Shown here piece by piece: positions 1 through 5,988 of a DNA stretch of 6,495 bases (position 1 is its first letter; each line of letters starts with the position of its first letter). Below the pieces are notes generated by a model. The model ran no database searches and had not been told where the DNA came from. It worked only from the letters and a program-made list of their open reading frames with translations. Source of the DNA: Cyanobacteriota bacterium (lineage in GTDB: Bacteria; Cyanobacteriota; Cyanobacteriia; SKYG9); the NCBI GenBank assembly GCA_025054735.1, contig JANWZG010000223.1, positions 1 to 6,495 on the forward strand, written 5' to 3'. A program made the translations under genes and the position numbers.

Positions 1-491
1 GCATAGGCAAGGGGACGTGCTATCACGTACAGGTCATCACTGTTCCAACTGGGCAGAACATCCTGCACACAGGCAATTAAGCGATCAGCTAGGGAGAGAT
101 TGGCATTAACTGTTGCCTGGACGCGCTGCACAATGTGATTCAACAAGTCGTCGGGCAAACAATTGGTAATGCAGGACGACAGCGATCGGGTCATCCATAG
201 TTGGTGGCAATGGTTAGCCAACGCTTTAGCTTGCCGCTCTAGCTCATTACTATCCCACCCTTCCCAGGCAGCATATTGGTCTAGCAACTCTAAGTATGGG
301 TCTGCATTAGGGCTAGTTGCATTCCAGGGATAAGTGATCGGCTCTGGGGACGCATGGCTTGCTGTACTGATGGCTAGCAACGTATGGCAAAATTCAGACT
401 CAACCTGGTTAGCCAGTTGCGAATCAGCTCTCTCCTTAATAGAGACTTGCTGGGTAGACACATGTTCAGAGTGAATAGGGTTGCTTGACAT
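1..491 (-). CDS. Unrecognised cyanobacterial-type protein, 3' end outside the window
   Basis: An open frame without stops runs from an ATG at 491 off the left edge, giving 163 visible residues. Two ATGs are in tandem (494 and 491). I prefer 491 because an AGGAG ribosome binding site at 499-503 lies 7 nt from it but only 4 nt from the other. The first 50 residues are polar and probably disordered. After the motif YPWN (residues 54-57) the protein looks folded and helical and is rich in Trp, Leu, Cys and His, with stretches such as LSLADRLIACVQDVLP and LYVIARPLAYA. No signal peptide or membrane segment is visible. I do not recognise a named domain; I have a weak impression of similar conserved hypothetical proteins in other cyanobacteria. 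It lies 120 bp downstream of the CHAT-FHA gene on the same strand, so the two may be co-transcribed. That it is a real gene is likely; its function is unknown. Confidence 0.8.
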   Translation of the reverse strand, partial: MSSNPIHSEHVSTQQVSIKERADSQLANQVESEFCHTLLAISTASHASPEPITYPWNATSPNADPYLELLDQYAAWEGWDSNELERQAKALANHCHQLWMTRSLSSCITNCLPDDLLNHIVQRVQATVNANLSLADRLIACVQDVLPSWNSDDLYVIARPLAY

Positions 492-494
492 CAT

Positions 495-611
495 GCGGCT
501 CCTGAGGCATCAAGGGATTTTGGATACAAGTACATACAACCCTAGCCAGAGCGGTTCCGCAAGATTTGTAACGTAATTAGCCATTTTGTCCTATTGTCTT
601 AGGCAATCGTC
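495..611. other. Intergenic gap between the CHAT-FHA gene and the left-edge gene
   Basis: 117 bp between the CHAT-FHA stop and the tandem ATGs of the left-edge gene. It holds a short GCGG/CCGC inverted repeat at 551-560 with a 2-base loop and no T-run, too weak to call a terminator. No promoter with both elements is convincing. The gap is short enough for read-through from the CHAT-FHA gene. Confidence 0.5.
499..503 (-). promoter_or_regulatory. Ribosome binding site of the left-edge gene
   Basis: AGGAG on the minus strand. Its 7-nt spacing favours the second of two tandem ATG codons (491 rather than 494). Confidence 0.6.
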
Positions 612-2246
612 TCAGGCATCAGGGTTAACTGGCACATCCACTAGAAACTCTAGTGTTTGCCCTTGAGAACTTCCGAATTTTAACCTGGTTCCTGAACGCA
701 ACGGTATTTCTTGATGATGAATTTTCTGCCAATCATCGCCGTTCAGCATCAGGGTACCGTAGCGAGAAAAGTCTCGCAGGAAGTAGCAACTATTTGTCTC
801 ACTGTCGGCTTGAACATCGCGATAGAAGATTTCAGCGTGCTTTTGCGACACCCACTGTTCTTGAATCACGAGATCGTTTTCTAGCTTGCGCCCAACTCGC
901 ATCATGCCCCCTTGAATTGGCCATACCTTGTCCTGAGACTCTAGTAGACGTAGGTATGCCGTTGGCAGCTTGCGTCGTACTTGTGTGGGAGAGTTGCGTG
1001 GCAACTCAGTTTTGCCTTCTTCCAAGGGCTTAAGCAATTCTCCGTTGAACTCTGGGTGCATGTAAAGGACAGGGAGAGTCCAAGCAGGCTGGTTAAATTT
1101 ATACAGAGTGAGGAGATGTTGGCGGGCGATCGCAACAGCTTGGTCAATCGACAACCGCTCTGCTAACTTTTGAGAGAGTTTTTGAATAAAACTTAGGGCT
1201 TCATGGTCAGCGATCGAATCTCGCATTCCCAAGACCGCAGGCACCCCATGGTGAATCAACACCTCAGCTAAGCTGCTGCGTGGAATTGCTTGCTGACCAT
1301 CTTGATCGGGTTGAGCACTCCAACATGCATTGAAGACAGCCAAGGTAACGCGACAGCGCGTGAGCACTTGTGCCAATTCTGTCCCACTCATAGCCACATC
1401 AGGACAGAGCAACAACAGCCCTCCATTGGGAGCAGGTTTACCGTGCCCTGCATAAAACATAACGTTATAGTCTCCCCGTTCTAGGCACGCAATCAACTCT
1501 GCTGGTGTTGGTTGTACGAGTGTATCCACATGGCAAGGGGTGCGAGCAGTCACTACAGAATCAACATCCAGCATTTGGCTAGAGGTACGCATGACTTGGG
1601 CTAGGATGTCAGCTTCTTTTTCTAACTTCAGTCTACTAGTCTCTGCTTTTACGCCAGAGTCAGTATCTTCTCCTAGTACCAGTAAAATTCGCAGGAACTG
1701 GTTAGCTAGCTGGGAGGGTAAAGGGTCTACGTCGCTAGTCGTGCGACTAAACAACAACTGCTCACTGAGAGAGATTGCTTGCTTGCCTGCTTGGGGTTGC
1801 ATGATTTCCCAAGGTAGGCCCACCAAATTGGGATCGCGAATTTCTAGCCGCAGACGCAAGGGTTTGGATTGCCCCATGGCAATGCCAGCACTTTGATTGA
1901 GGCTGCTCTGGATTGCCCCATCAAATAGCCACTGCCACAGGCTAATCCCTAAATGTTGCATAAGGCGACTGGTTTTAGAGCCACCAGTTTGCTCTACCTC
2001 TAATGAAGGAAGAGGCAAGGGAGAGGTAGCCGCAGCTACACTAGGGACAGGTGGCAGGCCTCGGAGGGCAAACATTTCTTGCCATGCCTGCCAAAGTTGA
2101 TTCAGTTCGTGAGACCAGATGCAGTCATGGTGAACATAACCTCCTGGATAGGGGGCGTTAATCACCCAAACGGCATAGTGATTGGTTCCAGATGCCTTTA
2201 ATTGGTCGATCGCTAAGCTAAGGCAAAGGTTTTCAGGAGCAACCAT
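612..2246 (-). CDS. CHAT caspase-like protease with C-terminal FHA domain
   Basis: A 544-residue fusion. Residues 1-66 form an N-terminal module, followed by a Pro/Ser/Ala-rich linker at about 67-90. The CHAT peptidase domain (clan CD, caspase-like) covers about 130-400. The probable catalytic His268 is in FYAGHG and the probable nucleophile Cys308 is in FNACWSAQ. The usual downstream motif GVPAVLGMRDSI is at 335-345, so the protease looks intact. After a charged linker (403-430), an FHA domain covers about 440-535, with GR at 452-453, SQKH at 467-470, DFSRYGT at 492-498 and LNG at 501-503. FHA domains bind phosphothreonine peptides, so partner or substrate choice may depend on a Ser/Thr kinase; that is inference. 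No signal peptide or membrane helix is seen, so it is probably cytoplasmic. ATG 2246 is the only possible start after an in-frame TAG at 2289-2291, and no clear Shine-Dalgarno precedes it. The substrate is unknown. Confidence 0.93.
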   Translation of the reverse strand: MVAPENLCLSLAIDQLKASGTNHYAVWVINAPYPGGYVHHDCIWSHELNQLWQAWQEMFALRGLPPVPSVAAATSPLPLPSLEVEQTGGSKTSRLMQHLGISLWQWLFDGAIQSSLNQSAGIAMGQSKPLRLRLEIRDPNLVGLPWEIMQPQAGKQAISLSEQLLFSRTTSDVDPLPSQLANQFLRILLVLGEDTDSGVKAETSRLKLEKEADILAQVMRTSSQMLDVDSVVTARTPCHVDTLVQPTPAELIACLERGDYNVMFYAGHGKPAPNGGLLLLCPDVAMSGTELAQVLTRCRVTLAVFNACWSAQPDQDGQQAIPRSSLAEVLIHHGVPAVLGMRDSIADHEALSFIQKLSQKLAERLSIDQAVAIARQHLLTLYKFNQPAWTLPVLYMHPEFNGELLKPLEEGKTELPRNSPTQVRRKLPTAYLRLLESQDKVWPIQGGMMRVGRKLENDLVIQEQWVSQKHAEIFYRDVQADSETNSCYFLRDFSRYGTLMLNGDDWQKIHHQEIPLRSGTRLKFGSSQGQTLEFLVDVPVNPDA

Positions 2247-2381
2247 GTCGCTGCAAGCATTCCAATAGGTTTGGTGGTAACGGCGTGTCTACCAGTCTAT
2301 CGAAGAACGGGGGGGTTGCGGAATTTAGCCGGAATGTCCTGCAATCCGTCCATTTAGCCCAGACCAGTTTAGCCCATAATA
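2247..2381. other. Intergenic gap upstream of the CHAT-FHA gene
   Basis: 135 bp between the cruG stop and the CHAT-FHA start. It contains a run of seven G (2309-2315, plus strand) and three copies of TTTAGCC (2324, 2353, 2368). No strong hairpin terminator follows cruG, and no promoter with both -35 and -10 elements is convincing. Confidence 0.5.
2324..2375 (-). repeat. Three direct copies of GGCTAAA upstream of the CHAT-FHA gene
   Basis: On the minus strand GGCTAAA occurs at 2374-2368, 2359-2353 and 2330-2324, with start-to-start spacings of 15 and 29 bp. The first two copies extend to GGGCTAAA. They lie 78-128 bp upstream of the CHAT-FHA start. They could be a regulator binding array or chance. 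Confidence 0.35.
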
Positions 2382-3578
2382 TTACTGATATTGCCGTCCA
2401 CGCCATCGTTTAGGTGTTTGCAGCGAGGAAAGAGTAATGCGCAGCCAAGCCAGAGGATCGGATAAGGGTGAGAGCCAGAACGTCCACGATTGTCGAGCTT
2501 GGGTAAAGTCATAGGCGGGGGCGATCGCAACTAACAGCAGAGTGCGTACAAGCACCAAAAAGCTATTTAACCCAACATTGGCTAACAGTACAGGATTGCC
2601 ATAACCGAGTAGCAACAGGGTTGTAGAGATTGCCAGCATGGGCAACGGTAACCCCTGTACTGCCAACAGAAACCAGATGTCACCCCAAATTTGGGCACGG
2701 GTACTGGCATCCTTTAAGTCGAGGGAGCGGCCCCACTCACGCCATGTTTCCATTGCCCCCTCGTACATTCTCACCTGGATTAGGTTGCGTCCATCCAAAA
2801 AACCAACCTTTGCTCCCTGACTAGCAGCATAGCGAGCGAGGGTGACATCATCACAAAACGAGCGACGGGCACTGCTGTAGCCATCAAGGCTTTCCAAGAG
2901 CGATCGCCGCACTAAAAAGCATTGTCCGTTTGCCATCACCCGTGATGGATCCGAATTGGTGCCGCTGGGGCCAAACCGATAGACTAACGTCATTAACAGT
3001 GAAGGTTGCAGCCAAAATTCACCCAAATTCTTGAGAATAAATTGGGGGGCTAAGGATAGGAGATCGTACTGTTGTTGCTGAGCCGTGTGAATGATGCTAG
3101 CGACTAGGCCCGGACGCGGTTGTGTGTCAGCATCTATGCCCAAAATCCAATGACTGTCTGGAGAGCTGTGGAGGAACCCGTTATGCAGCGCCCAAGGACG
3201 ACCAACCCAATCTGCTGGTAATGGATCATCGTTGATCAGACGAAAGCGGGAATCGCACTGAGCTGCTGCTTTCACTAGGTCAGGGGTGCCATCTTGCGAG
3301 TAGCTATCCACGATAATAATTTCACGCACCTCATGGCCCTGCTGTGCTAGCCCTTGCAGACAGGGTGTGATGCGATTAGCTTCATTCAAAGTAGGAACGA
3401 TGATCGACACAGTGCCAGCCGTATCTGGAGACGACGGAACCGGTACCAACGGTGGATAGCGTCCTGGGCCTTTAACTAAGCGCGTTAAGAGAATAGCAAC
3501 GGCTGGAACTTGAATTGTTAATGAAGTTAACGCTAGCGCGCTCCAAATCAAAACTAAATTGTTAGCCACGTTAACCAT
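2382..3578 (-). CDS. cruG: CruG, carotenoid 2'-O-glycosyltransferase (family 2)
   Basis: A 398-residue membrane-associated GT-A glycosyltransferase. One N-terminal membrane helix (about 8-33) is followed by the catalytic domain: SIIVPTLNEA at 58-67, D91 in IIIVDSYSQDGT, the metal-binding DAD at 149-151 in GIDADTQ, the acidic pair D243-D244 in SFCDDVTLA, and WREWGRSL at 279-286 near the acceptor side. Two further hydrophobic segments lie at about 303-325 and 328-352. CruG is known to transfer a sugar to the 2'-hydroxyl of myxol-type carotenoids in the last step of myxoxanthophyll synthesis; the sugar (fucose, rhamnose or other) varies by species and cannot be read here. The gene follows cruF by 3 bp, which supports the assignment over other family 2 enzymes. 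ATG 3578 lies just after the cruF TAG, with only a weak Shine-Dalgarno, so it is probably translationally coupled to cruF. Confidence 0.9.
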   Translation of the reverse strand: MVNVANNLVLIWSALALTSLTIQVPAVAILLTRLVKGPGRYPPLVPVPSSPDTAGTVSIIVPTLNEANRITPCLQGLAQQGHEVREIIIVDSYSQDGTPDLVKAAAQCDSRFRLINDDPLPADWVGRPWALHNGFLHSSPDSHWILGIDADTQPRPGLVASIIHTAQQQQYDLLSLAPQFILKNLGEFWLQPSLLMTLVYRFGPSGTNSDPSRVMANGQCFLVRRSLLESLDGYSSARRSFCDDVTLARYAASQGAKVGFLDGRNLIQVRMYEGAMETWREWGRSLDLKDASTRAQIWGDIWFLLAVQGLPLPMLAISTTLLLLGYGNPVLLANVGLNSFLVLVRTLLLVAIAPAYDFTQARQSWTFWLSPLSDPLAWLRITLSSLQTPKRWRGRQYQ

Positions 3579-3581
3579 GCG

Positions 3582-4541
3582 CTAATCGCTTACCGGCGAG
3601 GGAACGGGCAGGTCAGCATTCGAGGCAACGGCTGACTGCACAGATTGCACTTGAGCAGGCTGTGGTAACAATAGCGATGACACCGAGGCGCTCGTCGCTC
3701 CTGGTTGGGCTGCCCGCCAGAGCACTATAGCAGGTAGCAAGCCAAGAGCAGTTGCCAGAATGCAGGGAACCCAAATGCCTGCCGAGAGGGTAATGGTGGC
3801 ACCAAAGACGAAGTTGACTAGGTAAATTCCCAAGGGCAGGAGCAAGTCCGATCGCTTAATTGGCAGCGGTTCACGTCCCCAAAATAAGGATGCTACGGTC
3901 ATAAACAGCACTCCCGTGCCCATCCAGCCAGCAAAGTTCTGGTAAGGCATTCCATAAAAGGCTCCGGGTTGCCTCCATTCCCAAAAGCGGATGGCATCTT
4001 GGCTCATGGCGAAGTCCAAAACAATGTCCCAAGCAGTGAGCAGAACTGCTCCAAGGGCGATCGCCGCGACTTGGCGTACCCATACATTAACGGTTTTGAA
4101 TCGAGATTCCAGCCCAACACGGGCCAACACATAGGCCGAAAATCCTAGATAGAACCAAGACAGTGGAATGGTGAAGGGGACTAACCCTGCGATTTTGTAG
4201 CCTAGACCATCAAGGTAACCATAGTGTCCAAAGGGAAAACCCGTACTAGTCCCCAGCAGTTCACTTCCCAGGGAGAGAAATACAGCAGGCAAAAGAAATG
4301 TAAGGCAACGTTTCAGCCCCAATAGACGGTAGGCATACACTGCTGCTGCGATCGCGCCCAGAATCATGTAGGTTGCACCACCTGCCGTCATGCCCCACCG
4401 AAACAGCACTTGACCGACGCTAGACAATGAGACTATGAAATCGGGCCGGGGCAACACGAACAACAACCCACCCAGTCCAAATGCCATAGCAGCCACATGT
4501 CCACCAAGGCAGGCGCGCTCGACGATCGCCAAATGCTTCAT
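3582..4541 (-). CDS. cruF: CruF, carotenoid 1',2'-hydratase
   Basis: A 319-residue polytopic membrane protein of the CruF family (also found in haloarchaeal bacterioruberin synthesis). In cyanobacteria CruF adds water across the 1',2' double bond of the acyclic end of gamma-carotene, giving the 1'-hydroxy intermediate of myxoxanthophyll. About seven hydrophobic segments are visible. The family signature is clear: SELLGTSTGFPFGHYGY at 93-109, VPFTIPLSWF at 121-130, AWDIVLDFAM at 170-179 with acids D172 and D176, and FYGMPYQNFAGW at 195-206. The ATG at 4541 is preceded by GGGGAG at 4547-4552 with 5-nt spacing. A TTG nine codons upstream would also be in frame but would place this site inside the gene, so I reject it. 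The last 40 residues (280-319) are Ala/Ser/Val/Pro/Gln-rich and probably disordered, outside the hydrophobic core. cruG follows by 3 bp. Confidence 0.93.
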   Translation of the reverse strand: MKHLAIVERACLGGHVAAMAFGLGGLLFVLPRPDFIVSLSSVGQVLFRWGMTAGGATYMILGAIAAAVYAYRLLGLKRCLTFLLPAVFLSLGSELLGTSTGFPFGHYGYLDGLGYKIAGLVPFTIPLSWFYLGFSAYVLARVGLESRFKTVNVWVRQVAAIALGAVLLTAWDIVLDFAMSQDAIRFWEWRQPGAFYGMPYQNFAGWMGTGVLFMTVASLFWGREPLPIKRSDLLLPLGIYLVNFVFGATITLSAGIWVPCILATALGLLPAIVLWRAAQPGATSASVSSLLLPQPAQVQSVQSAVASNADLPVPSPVSD

Positions 4542-4546
4542 ACAGA

Positions 4547-4552
4547 CTCCCC
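4547..4552 (-). promoter_or_regulatory. Ribosome binding site of cruF
   Basis: GGGGAG on the minus strand, 5 nt before ATG 4541. It decides this start over the in-frame TTG at 4568. Confidence 0.7.
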
Positions 4553-4598
4553 GAAAGTAAATTGACAACTCACAACAGCTTGTTCATAAGTCTACACA

Positions 4599-4614
4599 AT
4601 TTTATTTATAAAAT
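4599..4614. repeat. AT-rich inverted repeat upstream of cruF
   Basis: ATTTTAT-TT-ATAAAAT, a perfect 7-bp inverted repeat with a 2-base loop, about 58-73 bp upstream of the cruF ATG, within a very AT-rich stretch (4598-4627). On the minus strand it contains TATAAA, a possible -10 element, but no good -35 accompanies it. It may mark the cruF promoter or an operator. Confidence 0.4.
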
Positions 4615-4645
4615 GTTTACAAAATTAGGTTGCAGTAGTCACCGT

Positions 4646-4684
4646 TTAGCAACGAATTTCTCCTAGGTTTGATAGCGTTGCTAA
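4646..4684 (-). terminator. Inverted repeat overlapping the mdh stop codon, possible weak terminator
   Basis: TTAGCAACG and CGTTGCTAA form a perfect 9-bp stem (arms 4676-4684 and 4646-4654) with a 21-nt loop that itself contains the palindrome CCTAGG (4662-4667). The upstream arm includes the mdh TAG. No T-run follows directly on the minus strand, so it is not a standard intrinsic terminator; it may act as an mRNA 3'-end hairpin. Confidence 0.4.
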
Positions 4685-5637
4685 GAGCAGGTCAAACGTT
4701 CAAAACTAGCGCGGGTAGCAATAGCTGATGCCTGTAGTGCATCTAGTTCAGCTTTGGTTAGGTCTAGTTCTACAATCTGCTCAATGCCAGAGCCTCCCAA
4801 CCGACAGGGCACACCAATAAATAGGTCGTTAAGGCCATACTCGCCTTGTAGGTAGGCAGAAATGGGCAACAGACTAGATTGATTATGAAGAATAGCTTCT
4901 ACCATGCGACAGGCAGAAGAGGCTGGAGCGTAAAAAGCTCCGCCAGTTTTCAACAGTTGCACAACTTCAGCGCCGCCATCACGGGTGCGGGCAACTAGCC
5001 GCTCGATCGTCGCCGCATCCATCAACTCTGTGATTGGCACGCCGTTAACTGTGGAATAGCGTGGCAAGGGCACCATCTGGTCACCATGGCCACCTAGAAC
5101 GAGGGTGGTGACAGAGCGAACAGACACGCCTAGTTCCCAAGCAATGAAGCGTTGGAAGCGGGCAGAGTCTAGTATTCCCGCCATACCCATTACCCGGTGC
5201 GCAGGCAGGCCACTAACTTGCCATGCCACATGCGCCATGACATCCAGGGGATTGGTAATGATAATCAGCAAAGCATTGGGGGACTGGGCGATCGCCCGTT
5301 GGGTGGCTTGGGTGACGATCGGTGCGTTGGTCACAGCTAAATCATCGCGGGTCATGCCAGGTTTGCGGGGCAGGCCAGCAGCAATGATCACAATATCCGA
5401 CCCTGCTGTATCAGCGTAGTCATTAGTGCCGATAATGCGGCGATCGTGCCCTTCCAGACCACTAGCCTCCATCAAATCTAGGGCTAGTCCCTGAGGACGG
5501 CCTTCAACAATATCCAATAGAACAACATCCGCTAGATTTTTCTCTAGGATGCGTTGCGCCAGGGCACTGCCCACATTACCGCTGCCAATAAGGGTAACTT
5601 GGGGCGATCGAGATACCCTAGCATCTACTGTAGTCAT
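4681..5637 (-). CDS. mdh: Malate dehydrogenase, LDH-like type (MDH type 3)
   Basis: A 318-residue NAD-dependent oxidoreductase interconverting malate and oxaloacetate in the cytoplasm. Numbering here counts the upstream TTG as residue 1; subtract 1 from the ATG. The Rossmann motif GSGNVG is at 19-24. D43 at the end of the second strand (LLDIVEG) favours NAD over NADP. The substrate loop PRKPGMTRDDL (91-101) carries R92, the malate-type residue where lactate dehydrogenases have Gln, as well as R98. ITNPLDV holds N130, LDSAR holds D158 and R161, and GGHGDQMVPL holds the catalytic H185, which pairs with D158. All key residues are present and the length is normal. ATG 5637 is preferred to a TTG one codon upstream; purine-rich AGGG/AAGG lies in the end of ndhO, 6 bp away. 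It is probably co-transcribed and translationally coupled with ndhO. Confidence 0.95.
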   Translation of the reverse strand: MTTVDARVSRSPQVTLIGSGNVGSALAQRILEKNLADVVLLDIVEGRPQGLALDLMEASGLEGHDRRIIGTNDYADTAGSDIVIIAAGLPRKPGMTRDDLAVTNAPIVTQATQRAIAQSPNALLIIITNPLDVMAHVAWQVSGLPAHRVMGMAGILDSARFQRFIAWELGVSVRSVTTLVLGGHGDQMVPLPRYSTVNGVPITELMDAATIERLVARTRDGGAEVVQLLKTGGAFYAPASSACRMVEAILHNQSSLLPISAYLQGEYGLNDLFIGVPCRLGGSGIEQIVELDLTKAELDALQASAIATRASFERLTCS

Positions 5638-5643
5638 CAACCC

Positions 5644-5859
5644 TTACCCTACCTTTTGCAGTTGGTCAATCCGCAACCAGATATTAGGGGTGGGTACATG
5701 GCCAAACTTCACTAGGGCATAGTCATCGCGTAAATCTACCACTTCACCCTTGGTTTCAAACAGATAGGGGGGAAAACGCTTATCACTGGCAGTTGCTTCT
5801 AAGCTATTAACTAGCTTTTCACGCACTGCTGATACTAGGTCTCCTCGCTTCAGAGTCAT
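5644..5859 (-). CDS. ndhO: NdhO, NAD(P)H-quinone oxidoreductase (NDH-1) subunit O
   Basis: A 71-residue soluble protein of the NdhO family, a small oxygenic-photosynthesis-specific subunit of the thylakoid NDH-1 complex, which takes part in respiration and cyclic electron flow around photosystem I. Recognisable stretches are KRGDLVSAVREKL (4-16), NSLEATASD (18-26), PPYLFETKGEVV (30-41), YALVKFG (47-53) and VPTPNIWLRIDQL (55-67); the length matches the usual 70-odd residues. The start ATG 5859 is preceded by GGAG with 7-nt spacing (5867-5870). The frame stays open to 5967, but that extension has no family resemblance and runs through the predicted promoter, so it is rejected. The gene is first in a two-gene unit with mdh and diverges from sufA. 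Pairing with mdh places two NAD(P)H-linked functions in one transcript. Confidence 0.95.
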   Translation of the reverse strand: MTLKRGDLVSAVREKLVNSLEATASDKRFPPYLFETKGEVVDLRDDYALVKFGHVPTPNIWLRIDQLQKVG

Positions 5860-5866
5860 CGGCTTA

Positions 5867-5870
5867 CTCC
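5867..5870 (-). promoter_or_regulatory. Ribosome binding site of ndhO
   Basis: GGAG on the minus strand, 7 nt before ATG 5859. It fixes the start of ndhO at 71 codons rather than the longer open frame. Confidence 0.7.
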
Positions 5871-5894
5871 GCTGTACAATCATTACGCTTTTCA

Positions 5895-5923
5895 AGCATA
5901 CTCTCAAATCGATAACACTAGTA
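5895..5923 (-). promoter_or_regulatory. Predicted ndhO-mdh promoter with TACTAGTGTT box
   Basis: Minus strand: TACTAGTGTT (5923-5914), 13 nt, then the -10 element TATGCT (5900-5895). Transcription would begin near 5888, leaving a leader of about 28 nt that contains the GGAG site. No consensus TTGACA is present; the TACTAGTGTT box occupies the -35 position and may be bound by an activator or an alternative sigma factor. Confidence 0.5.
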
Positions 5924-5947
5924 GAGTTAGACGATAAGAGCAGACCG

Positions 5948-5957
5948 TGACATGTCA
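5948..5957. repeat. 10-bp perfect palindrome between the divergent promoters
   Basis: TGACATGTCA equals its own reverse complement. Its centre is about 5.5 bp from the midpoint (5947) between the two TACTAGTGTT boxes. It could be an operator; there is no direct evidence. Confidence 0.35.
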
Positions 5958-5963
5958 TGAGTA

Positions 5964-5988
5964 TCACCTATACTAGTGTTTTAGGTGA
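5964..5988. promoter_or_regulatory. Operator-like dyad at the sufA promoter
   Basis: TCACCTA (5964-5970) and TAGGTGA (5982-5988) form a perfect 7-bp inverted repeat with an 11-bp centre that contains exactly the TACTAGTGTT box plus one T. The placement over the -35 region suggests a regulator site. I cannot assign it to a known regulator; it does not match the CAAC-N6-GTTG pattern associated with SufR. Confidence 0.4.

Noticed and set aside
551..560. GCGGTTCCGC as a terminator of the CHAT-FHA gene
   Set aside because: A 4-bp stem with a 2-base loop and no T-run is too weak.
504..625. Near-repeat AGGCATCA at both ends of the gap between the CHAT-FHA gene and the left-edge gene
   Set aside because: Only 8 bp match exactly, and one copy is inside the CHAT-FHA coding end; chance is likely.
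653..2100. Plus-strand open frames opposite the CHAT-FHA gene
   Set aside because: They lack family resemblance and ribosome binding sites and lie opposite a well-supported gene.
5105..5419. Plus-strand open frame of 104 residues opposite mdh
   Set aside because: It is a shadow of the conserved mdh coding sequence with no recognisable domain.
5638..5640. TTG one codon upstream as the mdh start
   Set aside because: The adjacent ATG is more likely and the difference is only one residue.
5860..5967. N-terminal extension of ndhO to 5967
   Set aside because: The extra 36 residues do not look like NdhO, cross the predicted promoter, and a GGAG site with 7-nt spacing fixes the start at 5859.
5961..5973. 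NtcA-like site GTA...TAC in the ndhO-sufA region
   Set aside because: The spacing is 7 nt (GTA-N7-TAC), whereas NtcA sites have 8.
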